From: Caryophanales bacterium UBA3631
GTDB taxonomy: Bacteria > Bacillota_I > Bacilli_A > RF39 > UBA660
Length of the DNA stretch: 41,929 nucleotides
Assembly: GCA_002374055.1 (NCBI GenBank)
Contig: DFLA01000022.1
Location: 1-41,929 of the forward strand
Direction: 5' to 3'
Of the stretch, positions 25,667-35,057 are shown in pieces; the stretch's first letter is position 1, and each line of letters begins with the position of its first letter. The notes below the pieces were generated by a model. It worked only from the letters and a program-made list of their open reading frames with translations, had not been told where the DNA came from and searched no databases. A program made the position numbers and the translations under genes.

Positions 25667-26240
25667 CCACTATTTCATTATCACTAAAAGGAACTTCAAT
25701 AAACTTCTTTGAAGCCAAAAAATCGCACATGTGAACAAATCTTTGATACTTATTCTTAGGAACTGGTAAAACTTCATTTCCATTAAAATCCTTATTCCAT
25801 TCACCCATATGAGTTTCTATAACAGAACAAACAAAATCAATCTCAGATTCACTTAAACCAATCTTATCCTTATTATCACGAATTAACTTTGCTGCCAATA
25901 AAGGATGATCAACACGAGTATACTTTTCCTTTGGAATACCAGACTTAACACCATCATGCATAATCAAAGAAATCATCATCAAATCCTTCTCATCACTAGT
26001 AAAAGAATGACCAATACTGTTATTATTAGAAAGCTCATATGCCATTCTAACAGCTACCTTAGTGTGTCTAACTAGACCTCCATCACCTTGAGCAAATCCA
26101 GGATGATACTTACCAGTACTACTTGCTGGAATAGAAAAGAAATAATCAGGTAATAACTCAATCATATTTTTCGCACAATCTACATACTTTTTATTCTTAA
26201 CATAACTTAACTCTTTCTTAAAAACATCTGCTTTATTCAT
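25662..26240 (-). CDS. HD-domain hydrolase
   Basis: A 192-residue cytoplasmic protein with an HD-type metal-dependent phosphohydrolase core. GGLVRHTKVAVRMA gives the first His, LIMHDGVKSG the HD pair, and IETHMGEWN and FVHMCDFLASK the later His/Asp ligands. The substrate (nucleotide, cyclic dinucleotide or other phosphoester) cannot be told from the sequence. The start MNKADVF at 26240 has AGGTGAG upstream and overlaps the hemW stop by 8 bases (ATGAATAA), so it is translationally coupled to hemW. Confidence 0.85.
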   Translation of the reverse strand: MNKADVFKKELSYVKNKKYVDCAKNMIELLPDYFFSIPASSTGKYHPGFAQGDGGLVRHTKVAVRMAYELSNNNSIGHSFTSDEKDLMMISLIMHDGVKSGIPKEKYTRVDHPLLAAKLIRDNKDKIGLSESEIDFVCSVIETHMGEWNKDFNGNEVLPVPKNKYQRFVHMCDFLASKKFIEVPFSDNEIVG

Positions 26241-27321
26241 ACTTCTCACCTATAAAATCAATTAATATAGAATTAGAAACATACATATAACTAGGATTTA
26301 TATATATATTAACCCCATCATTAATTAATTTACCTTCCTTAATCAATTTATTAACAACACTATTAAATATATTACCATATTTCTTATTAAAATCACAAAT
26401 ATTTATACCATTAACTTTTCTTAAACCCAAAATAAATTCATTCTCTATTATAACATTTCTATCAAGAACCTCTTCATTCAATCTATAACTACCACTAATA
26501 TACTTATTTAAACTACGAGTATTATCATAACGAATATTATCAATATATCCAGATGCACCACATCCAAAACCATAATAATTAAGATTATTCCAATAAACCA
26601 AATTATGTTTTGACTCATAACCATCCTTACTAAAATTACTAATTTCATAATGATTAAAACCATTACTAGATAATCTATCACAAATAAGCTCATACATACT
26701 TCTATCCAAATCCTCATCAATACTAGAAGTACCATCAACATATAACTTAGTATGCTCCTCTAAAATCAAAGAATAAGTAGAAATATGATTAATACCCAAA
26801 CCTAAAAACATATCAATATCATGATTCAAATCATCAAGAGTCTCACCTGGTATCGCATAAATCAAATCAATATTAATATTATTAAAACCAATTTCCTTAG
26901 CCAACTCAATTTTACTAATAACTTCATCACTAGTATGATTTCTATTCAAAAACTTCAAAAATTTTTCGTTAAAAGTCTGAACACCAACACTTAATCTATT
27001 AACACCATGATCAAATAAAAACTTCAACTTATCATAATTAATATTTTCAATATTACATTCAAAAGTAAATTCATAATTACTACTTAAATTAAACCTATCA
27101 ATAATATTAAATAAAACATCTAACTGTTCAAAACTTAAAGAACTTGGAGTTCCACCACCAATATAAATAGTATTAATAGCCTCACCCTTATAATACTTAT
27201 CTACTTCATTATTTAAAGAACATAAATAATCATCAACCAACTTAGAATTATAAAATACCTTACAAAAATCACAATAAGAACAAATATTATCACAAAAAGG
27301 TATATGAATGTATATTGACAT
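26233..27321 (-). CDS. hemW: Radical SAM protein HemW (heme chaperone family)
   Basis: A 362-residue radical-SAM enzyme. The 4Fe-4S site reads CDNICSYCDFC near residues 9-19, including the extra Cys seen in HemW (absent in HemN), followed by YIGGGTPSSL and SVGVQTFN. The HNxxYW motif is present as KHNLVYWNNLNYYGFG, and a C-terminal winged-helix-like part ends the protein. HemW proteins bind heme and act as a heme chaperone rather than a coproporphyrinogen oxidase. The start at 27321 follows GGGTGG. It has its own promoter at 27337-27365. Confidence 0.93.
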   Translation of the reverse strand: MSIYIHIPFCDNICSYCDFCKVFYNSKLVDDYLCSLNNEVDKYYKGEAINTIYIGGGTPSSLSFEQLDVLFNIIDRFNLSSNYEFTFECNIENINYDKLKFLFDHGVNRLSVGVQTFNEKFLKFLNRNHTSDEVISKIELAKEIGFNNINIDLIYAIPGETLDDLNHDIDMFLGLGINHISTYSLILEEHTKLYVDGTSSIDEDLDRSMYELICDRLSSNGFNHYEISNFSKDGYESKHNLVYWNNLNYYGFGCGASGYIDNIRYDNTRSLNKYISGSYRLNEEVLDRNVIIENEFILGLRKVNGINICDFNKKYGNIFNSVVNKLIKEGKLINDGVNIYINPSYMYVSNSILIDFIGEKYE

Positions 27322-27336
27322 AAAACCACCCATAAA

Positions 27337-27365
27337 ATTATATCATTAAAGAAAAAAAATGTAAA
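27337..27365 (-). promoter_or_regulatory. Promoter of hemW
   Basis: Minus-strand TTTACA (27360-27365), a 17-base spacer and TATAAT (27337-27342), 15 bases before the hemW ATG. Confidence 0.65.
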
Positions 27366-27406
27366 AAAATAAAAAAACAAGATAAACAAAAAATATTAAA
27401 ATAAAT

Positions 27407-27432
27407 AAACCGTTTCATAAAAGAAACGGTTT
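27407..27432 (-). terminator. Terminator after the 365-residue hypothetical gene
   Basis: AAACCGTTTC and GAAACGGTTT form a perfect 10-bp stem with a 6-base loop, 11 bases past the gene end; the minus-strand side continues ATTTATTTTAATATTTTTT. It ends the lepA-HTH-hypothetical operon. Confidence 0.8.
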
Positions 27433-27443
27433 TATTTTATTAA

Positions 27444-28541
27444 CTAGAATTCTTTTTTCAATGACTTAACCTTAATATCTAAATCACCTTTTATATAATT
27501 ATCTAATTGACCATTAATATATTTATCAACAACAAAATTATAATAACACTCAGGAATAGAATTTTTATTTAAAAAATCATATAACATTGCTTTTTCTTTC
27601 TCAGAAATATTTATATCAACACGTTCAAAAAAACTAGTGTCATAAATCATCTTCTCATATTTTTTTGAAAAAATATCAAAATTATACATATCATATTGAG
27701 ATATTAACCCAGAACAAATATCTCTATAATCTTTAAAAGAAATACCCAAAATAAGATAATAATCTATTATATTAAATGAATTATCATTCTTACACTCTCT
27801 CAATTTTGAATTAAAATAATCTATTCTATCTTTTAAAATAAAGAACGATTTTTTTCTATTACTCTCAAAACGATTTTTAATAATACCCCAATTATCCTTT
27901 CCATATATTTTATCATACCTTTTTATCTTTTTTCGTATTGAATTTAAATGATTCAAATTTTTCTTATATTCATAACCAGGTTTAAACAAATAATCATTAT
28001 AATGAGATATACTATAAAAACCTAAACAAGTAATTTGATCAAAAATAGACAAACACTCTCTATAATCCTCTTTCATATGTTTTTCATGTTCAAATTCACA
28101 ATACTTAGCATAAAAAACAACATATTGAGAAAGAAAATCATCAACCATGCAAGAATACTTACAATTTCTTTTCTTATATTTTGAAAGCATTTTCTTAACA
28201 CAACATAAACTTAATCCACTTGATAATACATAATTATTTCTATCCTCAATAGGTAACTCAAACAATGCATTACCAAACTCTATAAATTTAGGATCCTTCT
28301 CCCTTATTATTTTATTAGCCACCCTATAATCATTTAAATCTTCTTCAGAAGCATACAAATCAAGATAAACATGCTTTAAAGACCTTAAATATTTTTCAGA
28401 ATACTTTGAAGATTCAGATAATTCCTTTATTTTAGCATTATAAATACAGGCATCAAACCAATATTTCTTAGCATAATTATAAACCTTAGTCGCTAACTCC
28501 TTTTCAACAATTGAATCTGCATCTTTCAAAACCTTTCCCAT
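27444..28541 (-). CDS. Hypothetical protein, 365 residues, cotranscribed with an HTH regulator
   Basis: Not recognised. A soluble, strongly helical protein rich in Lys, Tyr, Asp and Cys (SLCCVKKML, KKRNCKYSCM), with no signal peptide, membrane helix or catalytic motif that I can name. The N-terminus (about 20-60) has helix-turn-helix-like spacing, but no firm match. The start at 28541 has GGAGG eight bases upstream; a TTG two codons earlier is the alternative. It starts 19 bases after the HTH gene and ends in a strong terminator, so it is the last gene of the lepA unit. Confidence 0.6.
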   Translation of the reverse strand: MGKVLKDADSIVEKELATKVYNYAKKYWFDACIYNAKIKELSESSKYSEKYLRSLKHVYLDLYASEEDLNDYRVANKIIREKDPKFIEFGNALFELPIEDRNNYVLSSGLSLCCVKKMLSKYKKRNCKYSCMVDDFLSQYVVFYAKYCEFEHEKHMKEDYRECLSIFDQITCLGFYSISHYNDYLFKPGYEYKKNLNHLNSIRKKIKRYDKIYGKDNWGIIKNRFESNRKKSFFILKDRIDYFNSKLRECKNDNSFNIIDYYLILGISFKDYRDICSGLISQYDMYNFDIFSKKYEKMIYDTSFFERVDINISEKEKAMLYDFLNKNSIPECYYNFVVDKYINGQLDNYIKGDLDIKVKSLKKEF

Positions 28542-28560
28542 AACCAAAACCTCCAGATAA

Positions 28561-29070
28561 TTATTTTCTAAATTTAGTCACACTTTTAGATAACTCGCTA
28601 CCAATAGAATAAAACTCAGAATTATTCTCAACATCATTATCATAATCATTTAATGAATTACGACGATGATCATCATACACATCCTGTAGCCTAGGATCAT
28701 TGAGTTTAGATAAATTTTCATATAAAGTTGACTTAGGAATACCAGTTTCCTTTTCCATCTGTCTCAACGTACAACCATTCTCAACAATATATTCACACAA
28801 GTCAGAAACGACAGAATGAGACAAAGTTGACATCTTCTTACCATTCTTTCCACCAAAAATACGACCATTCAATCTATTGATATTAGAAACCTGTAGATAA
28901 CTATTATATAATATAATATCTTTTTCATCATCGGACTTTTTTAATTTAGCAATATATTTCCTAAGAGAACTGACAGAACAATCAAATTTATGACAAGCTT
29001 CAAGCGCAGTGACAAGTCTACCTTCATTATAGCTATCAATAATATATTCTACAATTTCACGATAATCCAT
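28561..29070 (-). CDS. DNA-binding protein with two SpoIIID-like helix-turn-helix units
   Basis: A 169-residue protein. It appears to hold two related HTH units: residues about 5-45 (IVEYIIDSYNEG, CSVSSLRKYIAKL) and about 90-130 (LCEYIVENGCTLRQMEKETG, IPKSTLYENLSKL). The second closely resembles the recognition helix of SpoIIID-type regulators (SKSTVHKDL). An Asn/Arg stretch follows each unit (NRLNGRIFGGKNGKK; DDHRRNSLNDYD), then an acidic tail. The ATG lies one base after the lepA stop. It probably controls transcription; targets are unknown, and sporulation cannot be inferred from this alone. Confidence 0.7.
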   Translation of the reverse strand: MDYREIVEYIIDSYNEGRLVTALEACHKFDCSVSSLRKYIAKLKKSDDEKDIILYNSYLQVSNINRLNGRIFGGKNGKKMSTLSHSVVSDLCEYIVENGCTLRQMEKETGIPKSTLYENLSKLNDPRLQDVYDDHRRNSLNDYDNDVENNSEFYSIGSELSKSVTKFRK

Positions 29071-29071
29071 A

Positions 29072-30871
29072 CTAATCCCCATCCATAGAAAGAACAGATA
29101 AAAATGCTTCCTGAGGTATTTCAACACTACCAACCATCTTCATACGTTTCTTTCCTTCTTTTTGTTTTTCAAGTAACTTTCGCTTTCGCGTTACATCTCC
29201 ACCATAACATTTAGCAAGTACATCTTTTCTAACAGCCTTAATAGTTTCACGAGCAATCGCTTTATTACCTATACAAGCTTGAACTGGAACCTCAAACTGC
29301 TGACGAGGTATAAGCTTACGCAAATTCTCAACAATAGCCTTACCACGTTTATAGGCAAAATCCTTATGAACAATAACTGAAAGTGCATCAACAATTTCAC
29401 CATTAAGTAAAATATCCATCTTAACTAAATCACTACTCTTATAACCAATTAATTCATAATCAAAAGAAGCATAACCCTTAGTCGCACTTTTTAACCTATC
29501 AAAAAAATCATAAACAATTTCAGATAAAGGAATTTCATAATGAATATTAACACGCTTTGTATCTAAATACTCCATAGAAACATAATTACCACGTTTATCC
29601 TGACATAACTCCATAATAGGGCCAATATACTCACTTGGAACAAAAATATTAGTCCTAATATAAGGCTCCTCAATATCCTTAATCCTAACACGTTCAGGCA
29701 TTTTAGCAGGACTATCAACCATTACATGAGTTCCATCAGTAAGTAATACATCATAAACAACCGAAGGAGAAGTAACAATTAAATCAATCCCAAACTCTCT
29801 CTCAATACGTTCCTGAATAATTTCCAAATGTAATAAACCTAAAAATCCACATCTAAAACCAAAACCTAAAGCCTGACTAGTTTCAGGTTCAAACTCCAAA
29901 GAAGCATCATTTAACTTAAGCTTCTCTAAAGCCTCGCGCAACTCAGGAAAACGACGAGACTCAATCGGATAAATACCACAGAATACCATTGGTTTCATAG
30001 GCTTATAACCATGAAGTGGTTCAATACAAGGATTACTAGCAAGTGTAATTGTATCTCCAACTTTAACATCACTAATACTCTTAATAGAAGCACTAACAAT
30101 ACCAACATCACCTGGACATAACTCCTTAACAGGTTTCTCAAAAGGAGTACATATATCAAGTTCAACCACATCATAAATAGCGCCAGTTGCCATCATCTTT
30201 ATCTTATCACCAACACGAATACGTCCATTAACGACTCTAACTGAAGCAATAATACCACGATAAGAATCAAAATAACTATCAAAAATCAAAGCCTGAGTTT
30301 TTTCATTGATATCACCTTTTGGAGCTGGAATTTTAACAATAATTTCTTCAACCAATTCTTTAATACCAATACCATTCTTCGCACTAGTTAAAATAATATC
30401 AGACTCATCAAAACCAAAAGTATCCATTAATTCCTTCTTTACCTTAGGAACATCCGCATTAGGTAAATCTATTTTATTAATAACAGGAATAATAGTTAAA
30501 TTATTATCAAGAGCTAAATAAAGATTAGCTAAAGTCTGAGCCTCAATACCTTGAGCCGCATCAACAACTAAAATTGCTCCCTCACAAGACGCTAAACTTC
30601 TTGAAACCTCATATGTAAAATCGACATGACCTGGAGTATCAATTAAATGTAAATAATACTCCTCACCCAAATAATTATATTTTAAAGAAACTGCATTCAA
30701 CTTAATAGTAATACCACGTTCACGCTCTAACTCCATACTGTCAAGTAATTGATCCTGACGCTCACGCTCACTAATCGCACCAGTAATCTCAAGTATTCTA
30801 TCAGCAAGAGTACTCTTACCATGATCAATATGCGCAATAATTGAAAAATTTCTAATATTTTCCTGTTTCAT
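29072..30871 (-). CDS. lepA: Elongation factor 4 (LepA)
   Basis: Ribosomal GTPase acting on translation or ribosome assembly. The 599-residue protein has [10 protein letters not shown] (G1), GITIKLN (G2), DTPGHVDF (G3), NKIDLPNAD (G4) and TSAKNG (G5), then EF-G-like domains and the LepA-specific C-terminus ([34 protein letters not shown]). The start MKQENIRNF at 30871 has GGGTGA upstream. It is divergent from murL across a 125-base promoter region and leads into the HTH gene. Confidence 0.97.
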   Translation of the reverse strand: MKQENIRNFSIIAHIDHGKSTLADRILEITGAISERERQDQLLDSMELERERGITIKLNAVSLKYNYLGEEYYLHLIDTPGHVDFTYEVSRSLASCEGAILVVDAAQGIEAQTLANLYLALDNNLTIIPVINKIDLPNADVPKVKKELMDTFGFDESDIILTSAKNGIGIKELVEEIIVKIPAPKGDINEKTQALIFDSYFDSYRGIIASVRVVNGRIRVGDKIKMMATGAIYDVVELDICTPFEKPVKELCPGDVGIVSASIKSISDVKVGDTITLASNPCIEPLHGYKPMKPMVFCGIYPIESRRFPELREALEKLKLNDASLEFEPETSQALGFGFRCGFLGLLHLEIIQERIEREFGIDLIVTSPSVVYDVLLTDGTHVMVDSPAKMPERVRIKDIEEPYIRTNIFVPSEYIGPIMELCQDKRGNYVSMEYLDTKRVNIHYEIPLSEIVYDFFDRLKSATKGYASFDYELIGYKSSDLVKMDILLNGEIVDALSVIVHKDFAYKRGKAIVENLRKLIPRQQFEVPVQACIGNKAIARETIKAVRKDVLAKCYGGDVTRKRKLLEKQKEGKKRMKMVGSVEIPQEAFLSVLSMDGD

Positions 30872-30896
30872 AAAGTCACCCATTTCAAACAAAAGT

Positions 30897-30924
30897 ATTA
30901 TAACACATAATTAAACAATTACAA
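30897..30924 (-). promoter_or_regulatory. Promoter of lepA
   Basis: Minus-strand TTGTAA (30919-30924), a 16-base spacer and TATAAT (30897-30902), 25 bases before the lepA ATG. Confidence 0.6.
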
Positions 30925-30948
30925 AACATTTTTTTATGTTCAAAATAG

Positions 30949-30977
30949 TTAAAAAAATAAACAAATTAATGTATAAT
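30949..30977 (+). promoter_or_regulatory. Promoter of murL-murD
   Basis: Plus-strand TATAAT (30972-30977) with a weak TTAAAA (30949-30954) 17 bases upstream; the start follows at 30997 after AGGAGG. It is divergent from the lepA promoter. Confidence 0.5.
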
Positions 30978-30996
30978 TATTAATAGGAGGAAAAAT

Positions 30997-32334
30997 ATGA
31001 ATAATTTTGAAAACCTAAGAAATAAATACAAAGAATTTATATACGAAAAATATGAAATAATAGAAAGCAATAATGAATACGAAATAATATTCCATTTTAA
31101 TATACCAAATCTAACCACATTTGAACCAAAAATAATAATAAAAAAAGAAAATATAACAAATAAAAATATAAATAAAGACTTCCTAGAATACCTAGTATTT
31201 AATATAGGACTAGTAGAACTAATAAGCTATGTAAAATGTACTTGCTCACCTAACATAATAATAAAATGTGGATATTTGAGTGAAGAACAAATAAACTGGT
31301 TCAAAAAACTATACTATAATGGATTAGGAGAATTCTTATATAGAAACAATATAAATATATCTGAACAAGACCTATTCAATATAGAAACAACACAAGAAAA
31401 AAAAGAATTCAATATTGAATACAATGGAATTGGAAACCTAATACCTGTAGGTGGTGGAAAAGACTCAAACGTAACACTAGAACTACTAAAAGAAGAAGAC
31501 AACACTTGCTTCATTATTAATCCAAAAGGAGCCAATATAGAATGTGCGAAAATTTCAGGATACAATACAATCACAATAAAAAGAATATTAGACAAAAAAA
31601 TAATAGAACTAAATAAAGAAGGATTCCTAAACGGACACACACCATTCTCCGCAATAGTAGCATTCACGTCATTTCTATGCGCATACCTATCAAATAAAAA
31701 ATACATAATTCTATCAAATGAAGACTCAGCAAACCAATCAACAGTCATTGGAACAAACATAAATCATCAATACTCAAAAACATATGAATTTGAAAATGAT
31801 TTCAATGACTATACCAAAAAATACTTCAACATCAATATAAAATACTTTAGTTTACTTAGACCACTAACAGAATTTCAAATAGGAATGCTGTTCTCAAAAA
31901 TAGAAAAATATCATAAAACATTCAAAAGTTGTAACTTAGGTTCAAAAAAAGAAACATGGGAATGGTGCAATCACTGTGCTAAATGCTTATTTGTATATAC
32001 AATACTAAGTCCATTCCTATATAAAGAAAAACTAATAAATATTTTTGGAAAAGATTTATTTGAAGACGAAACGTTACTAGAAACATTTAAAGAACTACTT
32101 GGATATAAAGAAACAAAACCATGGGAATGCGTAGGAACATATGAAGAAGTACGATATGCAGTAAGCCTAACAATCAAAAAACTAGAAAATAAAAAACTAC
32201 CATACCTACTAGAATACTATAAAAACAATTACCCTTTATATCTAGATGAAATATACGAAACAAAATATAATAACAAAAACAACCTAGACGAACACTTTGA
32301 AAAAATAATAAAGGAAGCGATAAAAAATGTATAA
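30997..32334 (+). CDS. murL: UDP-MurNAc-L-Ala-L-Glu epimerase (MurL)
   Basis: MurL epimerises the terminal L-Glu of UDP-MurNAc-L-Ala-L-Glu to D-Glu in an ATP-dependent reaction, replacing glutamate racemase. The 445-residue protein has the PP-loop-like PVGGGKDSNVTLEL (Gly152-Ser157), the family motif SNEDSANQSTV (240-250) and NHQYSKTYEFE (256 on), and a Cys cluster CNHCAKC (324-330). These match MurL, described in Xanthomonas oryzae together with MurD2. It overlaps the murD gene by 8 bases (ATGTATAA), so the two products are made together. AGGAGG precedes the ATG. Confidence 0.88.
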   Translation: MNNFENLRNKYKEFIYEKYEIIESNNEYEIIFHFNIPNLTTFEPKIIIKKENITNKNINKDFLEYLVFNIGLVELISYVKCTCSPNIIIKCGYLSEEQINWFKKLYYNGLGEFLYRNNINISEQDLFNIETTQEKKEFNIEYNGIGNLIPVGGGKDSNVTLELLKEEDNTCFIINPKGANIECAKISGYNTITIKRILDKKIIELNKEGFLNGHTPFSAIVAFTSFLCAYLSNKKYIILSNEDSANQSTVIGTNINHQYSKTYEFENDFNDYTKKYFNINIKYFSLLRPLTEFQIGMLFSKIEKYHKTFKSCNLGSKKETWEWCNHCAKCLFVYTILSPFLYKEKLINIFGKDLFEDETLLETFKELLGYKETKPWECVGTYEEVRYAVSLTIKKLENKKLPYLLEYYKNNYPLYLDEIYETKYNNKNNLDEHFEKIIKEAIKNV

Positions 32335-33682
32335 CAAAATATTAGAAAAACTAAAAAATAAATCAATTGCGATACTAGGATTTGGAAAAGAAGGAAAATC
32401 AACATATAACTTCATAAGAAGATATTCAAAAGAACAACTAACAATCCTAGATAAAAATGACATTTTAAAAAACAATGAATACCTAAAAGAAGACAAAAAT
32501 TTAAAAATAATAACAGGAGAAAAATACCTAGATAATCTAGAACAATACGACTTAATAATAAAAGCTCCTGGAATCGCACTACTTGATATAGACTTAACAA
32601 ATATAGAAAATAAACTAACATCACAACTAGAACTAATACTAGAAATAAATAAAAAAAACATAATAGGAATAACAGGTACAAAAGGTAAAAGTACAACTAC
32701 TTCCCTACTTTATAACATAATAAAAGACCAAAATGAAAATACATTCCTACTAGGTAACATAGGAAATCCAATACTAGACTACATAGAAAAATTCAACGAA
32801 GAATCAATACTTGTAATAGAAATGTCATCACATCAATTAGAATTTGTGCATCAAAGTCCACATATAGGAGTAATACTAAATCTATATCAAGATCACCTAG
32901 ATCATACAGGAACATTAGAAAAATACCACAACGATAAAATGCATATGTTCAAATACCAAGATAAACTTGATATAGGAATATATGATGGACAAAACGAATA
33001 TCTAATAAACTTAATAAGTAAAAATAATTACGAATCAAAACTATATAATTTCAAAGTAAATGAAAAAGCAGATATATATGTAGAAAATAATAAAATATAC
33101 TACAACGATGAAATGATATATGACGGAAATCAAGAAAGAAATTTAATAGGAAGTCATAATTTAAAAAACATAATGGTTACACTCCTAATAACAAAACTAT
33201 TAAACTTAGACATAAAAAAAGCTACAAAAATAATAAACGAATTCAATCCATTAGAACATAGACTAGAACGAGTTGGAACATACAACAACATCACATACTT
33301 CAATGACACAATCGCAACTATTCCAGAAGCAACAATAAACGGAATAAATGGACTAGGAAACGTAGACACACTTATATTTGGAGGAATGGATAGAAATATA
33401 GACTATAGTAAATTTATTGAATTCCTAAAAAACTCAAATATATCAAATCTAATAGGGCTTCCAGAAACAGGACATAAAATACTAAAAGAATTAAAAAATA
33501 CAAATAAAAATATTTTTATAGTAGATACAATTGATGAAGCAGTAGATATTGCGGATATTAAAACAAAACCAAATCATATATGCTTACTTTCTCCTGCTGC
33601 ATCAAGTTATAATAAATTTAAAAACTTTGAAGAAAAAGGAAACTACTATAAAAATGTTATAAAAAAGAAATATGAAAGTTAG
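32327..33682 (+). CDS. murD: UDP-N-acetylmuramoyl-L-alanine--glutamate ligase (MurD, probable MurD2 type)
   Basis: Adds glutamate to UDP-MurNAc-L-Ala. The 451-residue protein has the Rossmann start IAILGFGKEGKST, the ATP loop GITGTKGKSTTT (114 on), EMSSHQLEF, NLYQDHLDHTGTLEKY, NDTIATIPEATINGI and the C-terminal SPAASSYNKFKNFEEKG. The last two replace the classical NDSKATN and SPACASFD forms. Coupling to murL argues that this is the MurD2 type, using L-Glu that MurL then inverts. Specificity is inference from context. Confidence 0.9.
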   Translation: MYNKILEKLKNKSIAILGFGKEGKSTYNFIRRYSKEQLTILDKNDILKNNEYLKEDKNLKIITGEKYLDNLEQYDLIIKAPGIALLDIDLTNIENKLTSQLELILEINKKNIIGITGTKGKSTTTSLLYNIIKDQNENTFLLGNIGNPILDYIEKFNEESILVIEMSSHQLEFVHQSPHIGVILNLYQDHLDHTGTLEKYHNDKMHMFKYQDKLDIGIYDGQNEYLINLISKNNYESKLYNFKVNEKADIYVENNKIYYNDEMIYDGNQERNLIGSHNLKNIMVTLLITKLLNLDIKKATKIINEFNPLEHRLERVGTYNNITYFNDTIATIPEATINGINGLGNVDTLIFGGMDRNIDYSKFIEFLKNSNISNLIGLPETGHKILKELKNTNKNIFIVDTIDEAVDIADIKTKPNHICLLSPAASSYNKFKNFEEKGNYYKNVIKKKYES

Positions 33683-33701
33683 AAAAATCTAACTTTTTTT
33701 T
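33675..33701 (+). terminator. Terminator after murD
   Basis: AAAGTTAGA-AAAA-TCTAACTTT followed by TTTTTT, with the 5' arm overlapping the murD stop codon. Confidence 0.85.
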
Positions 33702-33746
33702 AGGAACTATTTCATTAACATCGTATGATATTTATAGGAGGCAAAT

Positions 33747-34676
33747 ATGAAAGAATTCAAAAAATTATCAAACGATGGGATGATGAAATTAGTATTATCA
33801 CATAAAGATATACTAAAAATATTTCTAGAAAGAATACTAAAAAGGAAAATAAATAAACTAATAATCAGAAATGGACAAGATAATAAACCAATAACACAAG
33901 AAAAAATTATAGAACTAATGAAACAAGAACTAACAAAAACAAACATAAACGTTAAAACCAAAATAGTAGATTTATTAATAAAATTAGAAAATGAAATAAT
34001 AAATATAGAATATAACAACACATATGATGAATATACAAAAATGAGAAACTTTGCATACATGTCAAATATATACTCAAACATAGTAAAAAAAGGAGAAGAT
34101 TACACAAAACAAATAAAATGTACACAAATTAATCTTTGTTCAAATATACCTCAAAACTATAATAAAGAAATTAATTATGTTAAAGGAGAAAACTACAATA
34201 ACAAGTTTATAGATAATATAAACTTTTATGAATTTGATATTGCAAAATATAAAAAAATATTATATACTGATAACAAGAAGTTAATTAAAAAATACTCACA
34301 CTTAATAATATTTGACTGTAATAAAGAAGAATTACAATTATTAGAAAGGTATGATCCAGAAATGAAAAAAACAATAGATTTAATAAATGAATACAATGAC
34401 GACTCAACAATATTTAGATTTATGAGTACAGAAGAAGAACAAGAAAAAATGAACAGAACAAGAATGATTAAAGCAAAAGAAGAAGGAATTGAACAAGGAA
34501 TTGAAAAAGGAATTGAACAAGGAATTGAAAAAGGAATTGAACAAGGTTTTAAACAAGGAGTAGAAATAACAAAAAATGAAACAGCACTTACACTATTAAA
34601 AAACAAAGTCCCATTTAACATAATTGAAGAAGCAACAGGATATTCACAAGAAATATTAAAATCAATACAAATATAA
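33747..34676 (+). CDS. Rpn family recombination-promoting nuclease (PD-(D/E)XK transposase-like)
   Basis: A 309-residue protein of the Rpn/PDDEXK_2 type. The N-terminus MMKLVLSHKDILKIFLERIL is typical, and the putative nuclease core reads KIVDLLIKLENEIINIEYNN, giving Asp and Glu metal ligands with Asn in place of the usual last Gln/Lys. The C-terminal part holds the charged repeat EEGIEQGIEKGIEQG seen in many family members, then a helix bundle. Rpn proteins are DNA endonucleases linked to recombination. GGAGG precedes the ATG. It sits alone after the murD terminator and may be mobile in origin. Confidence 0.85.
   Translation: MKEFKKLSNDGMMKLVLSHKDILKIFLERILKRKINKLIIRNGQDNKPITQEKIIELMKQELTKTNINVKTKIVDLLIKLENEIINIEYNNTYDEYTKMRNFAYMSNIYSNIVKKGEDYTKQIKCTQINLCSNIPQNYNKEINYVKGENYNNKFIDNINFYEFDIAKYKKILYTDNKKLIKKYSHLIIFDCNKEELQLLERYDPEMKKTIDLINEYNDDSTIFRFMSTEEEQEKMNRTRMIKAKEEGIEQGIEKGIEQGIEKGIEQGFKQGVEITKNETALTLLKNKVPFNIIEEATGYSQEILKSIQI
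34485..34556 (+). repeat. 12/24-base tandem repeat inside the Rpn gene
   Basis: Six 12-base units. GGAATTGAACAA and GGAATTGAAAAA alternate for five units (34485-34544), followed by a diverged GGTTTTAAACAA. They encode (G-I-E-[QK])n. Near-identical DNA copies in frame mean the repeat number could change by slippage without breaking the reading frame. Confidence 0.9.
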
Positions 34677-34751
34677 GAAAAAAATTTTTTAAACACTAAT
34701 TCTACATTTTTTTCAAAACAAAACATATATAATAACATCAGGTGATAAAAA

Positions 34752-35057
34752 ATGAATATAATTAAAAATATTAAATACTTAAACAAACTAAAAAAAGAAA
34801 CAAACGATATAATATTCTTAAATGAAATAGAAAAAATAAATGATAAAATAAAATCATACAACACAACAGATAAAATATACGAAGAAAAAATTAATAAACA
34901 CTATCAAACAATAAAAAAAATGTTTCTTAATAAAAAAAGCAATGATATTAGATATTTAAAAACAAAAAAAATGGCATATGAATACCATCTCTATTTATTA
35001 AATAACTATTATAATGAAATATGTAAAACAAAATTCCTAGAGAAATTGAGTAATTAG
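34752..35057 (+). CDS. Small hypothetical helical protein, 101 residues
   Basis: Not recognised. Very Lys/Asn/Ile/Tyr-rich, all helical, probably a coiled coil across most of its length (LNKLKKETNDIIFLNEIEKI, INKHYQTIKKMFLNKK). No signal peptide or membrane helix. AGGTGAT precedes the ATG at proper spacing, which supports translation. It overlaps the convergent gatD by 21 bases. It may belong with the Rpn gene upstream or stand alone. Confidence 0.55.
   Translation: MNIIKNIKYLNKLKKETNDIIFLNEIEKINDKIKSYNTTDKIYEEKINKHYQTIKKMFLNKKSNDIRYLKTKKMAYEYHLYLLNNYYNEICKTKFLEKLSN

Noticed and set aside
28561..29070. Calling the HTH protein SpoIIID and the organism a spore former
   Set aside because: Only the recognition helices resemble SpoIIID; the protein is longer and has two HTH units, and no sporulation genes are in the window.
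34485..34556. CRISPR or intergenic repeat
   Set aside because: The 12-base units are contiguous without spacers and stay in frame inside a protein-coding gene, encoding the known charged repeat of Rpn proteins.
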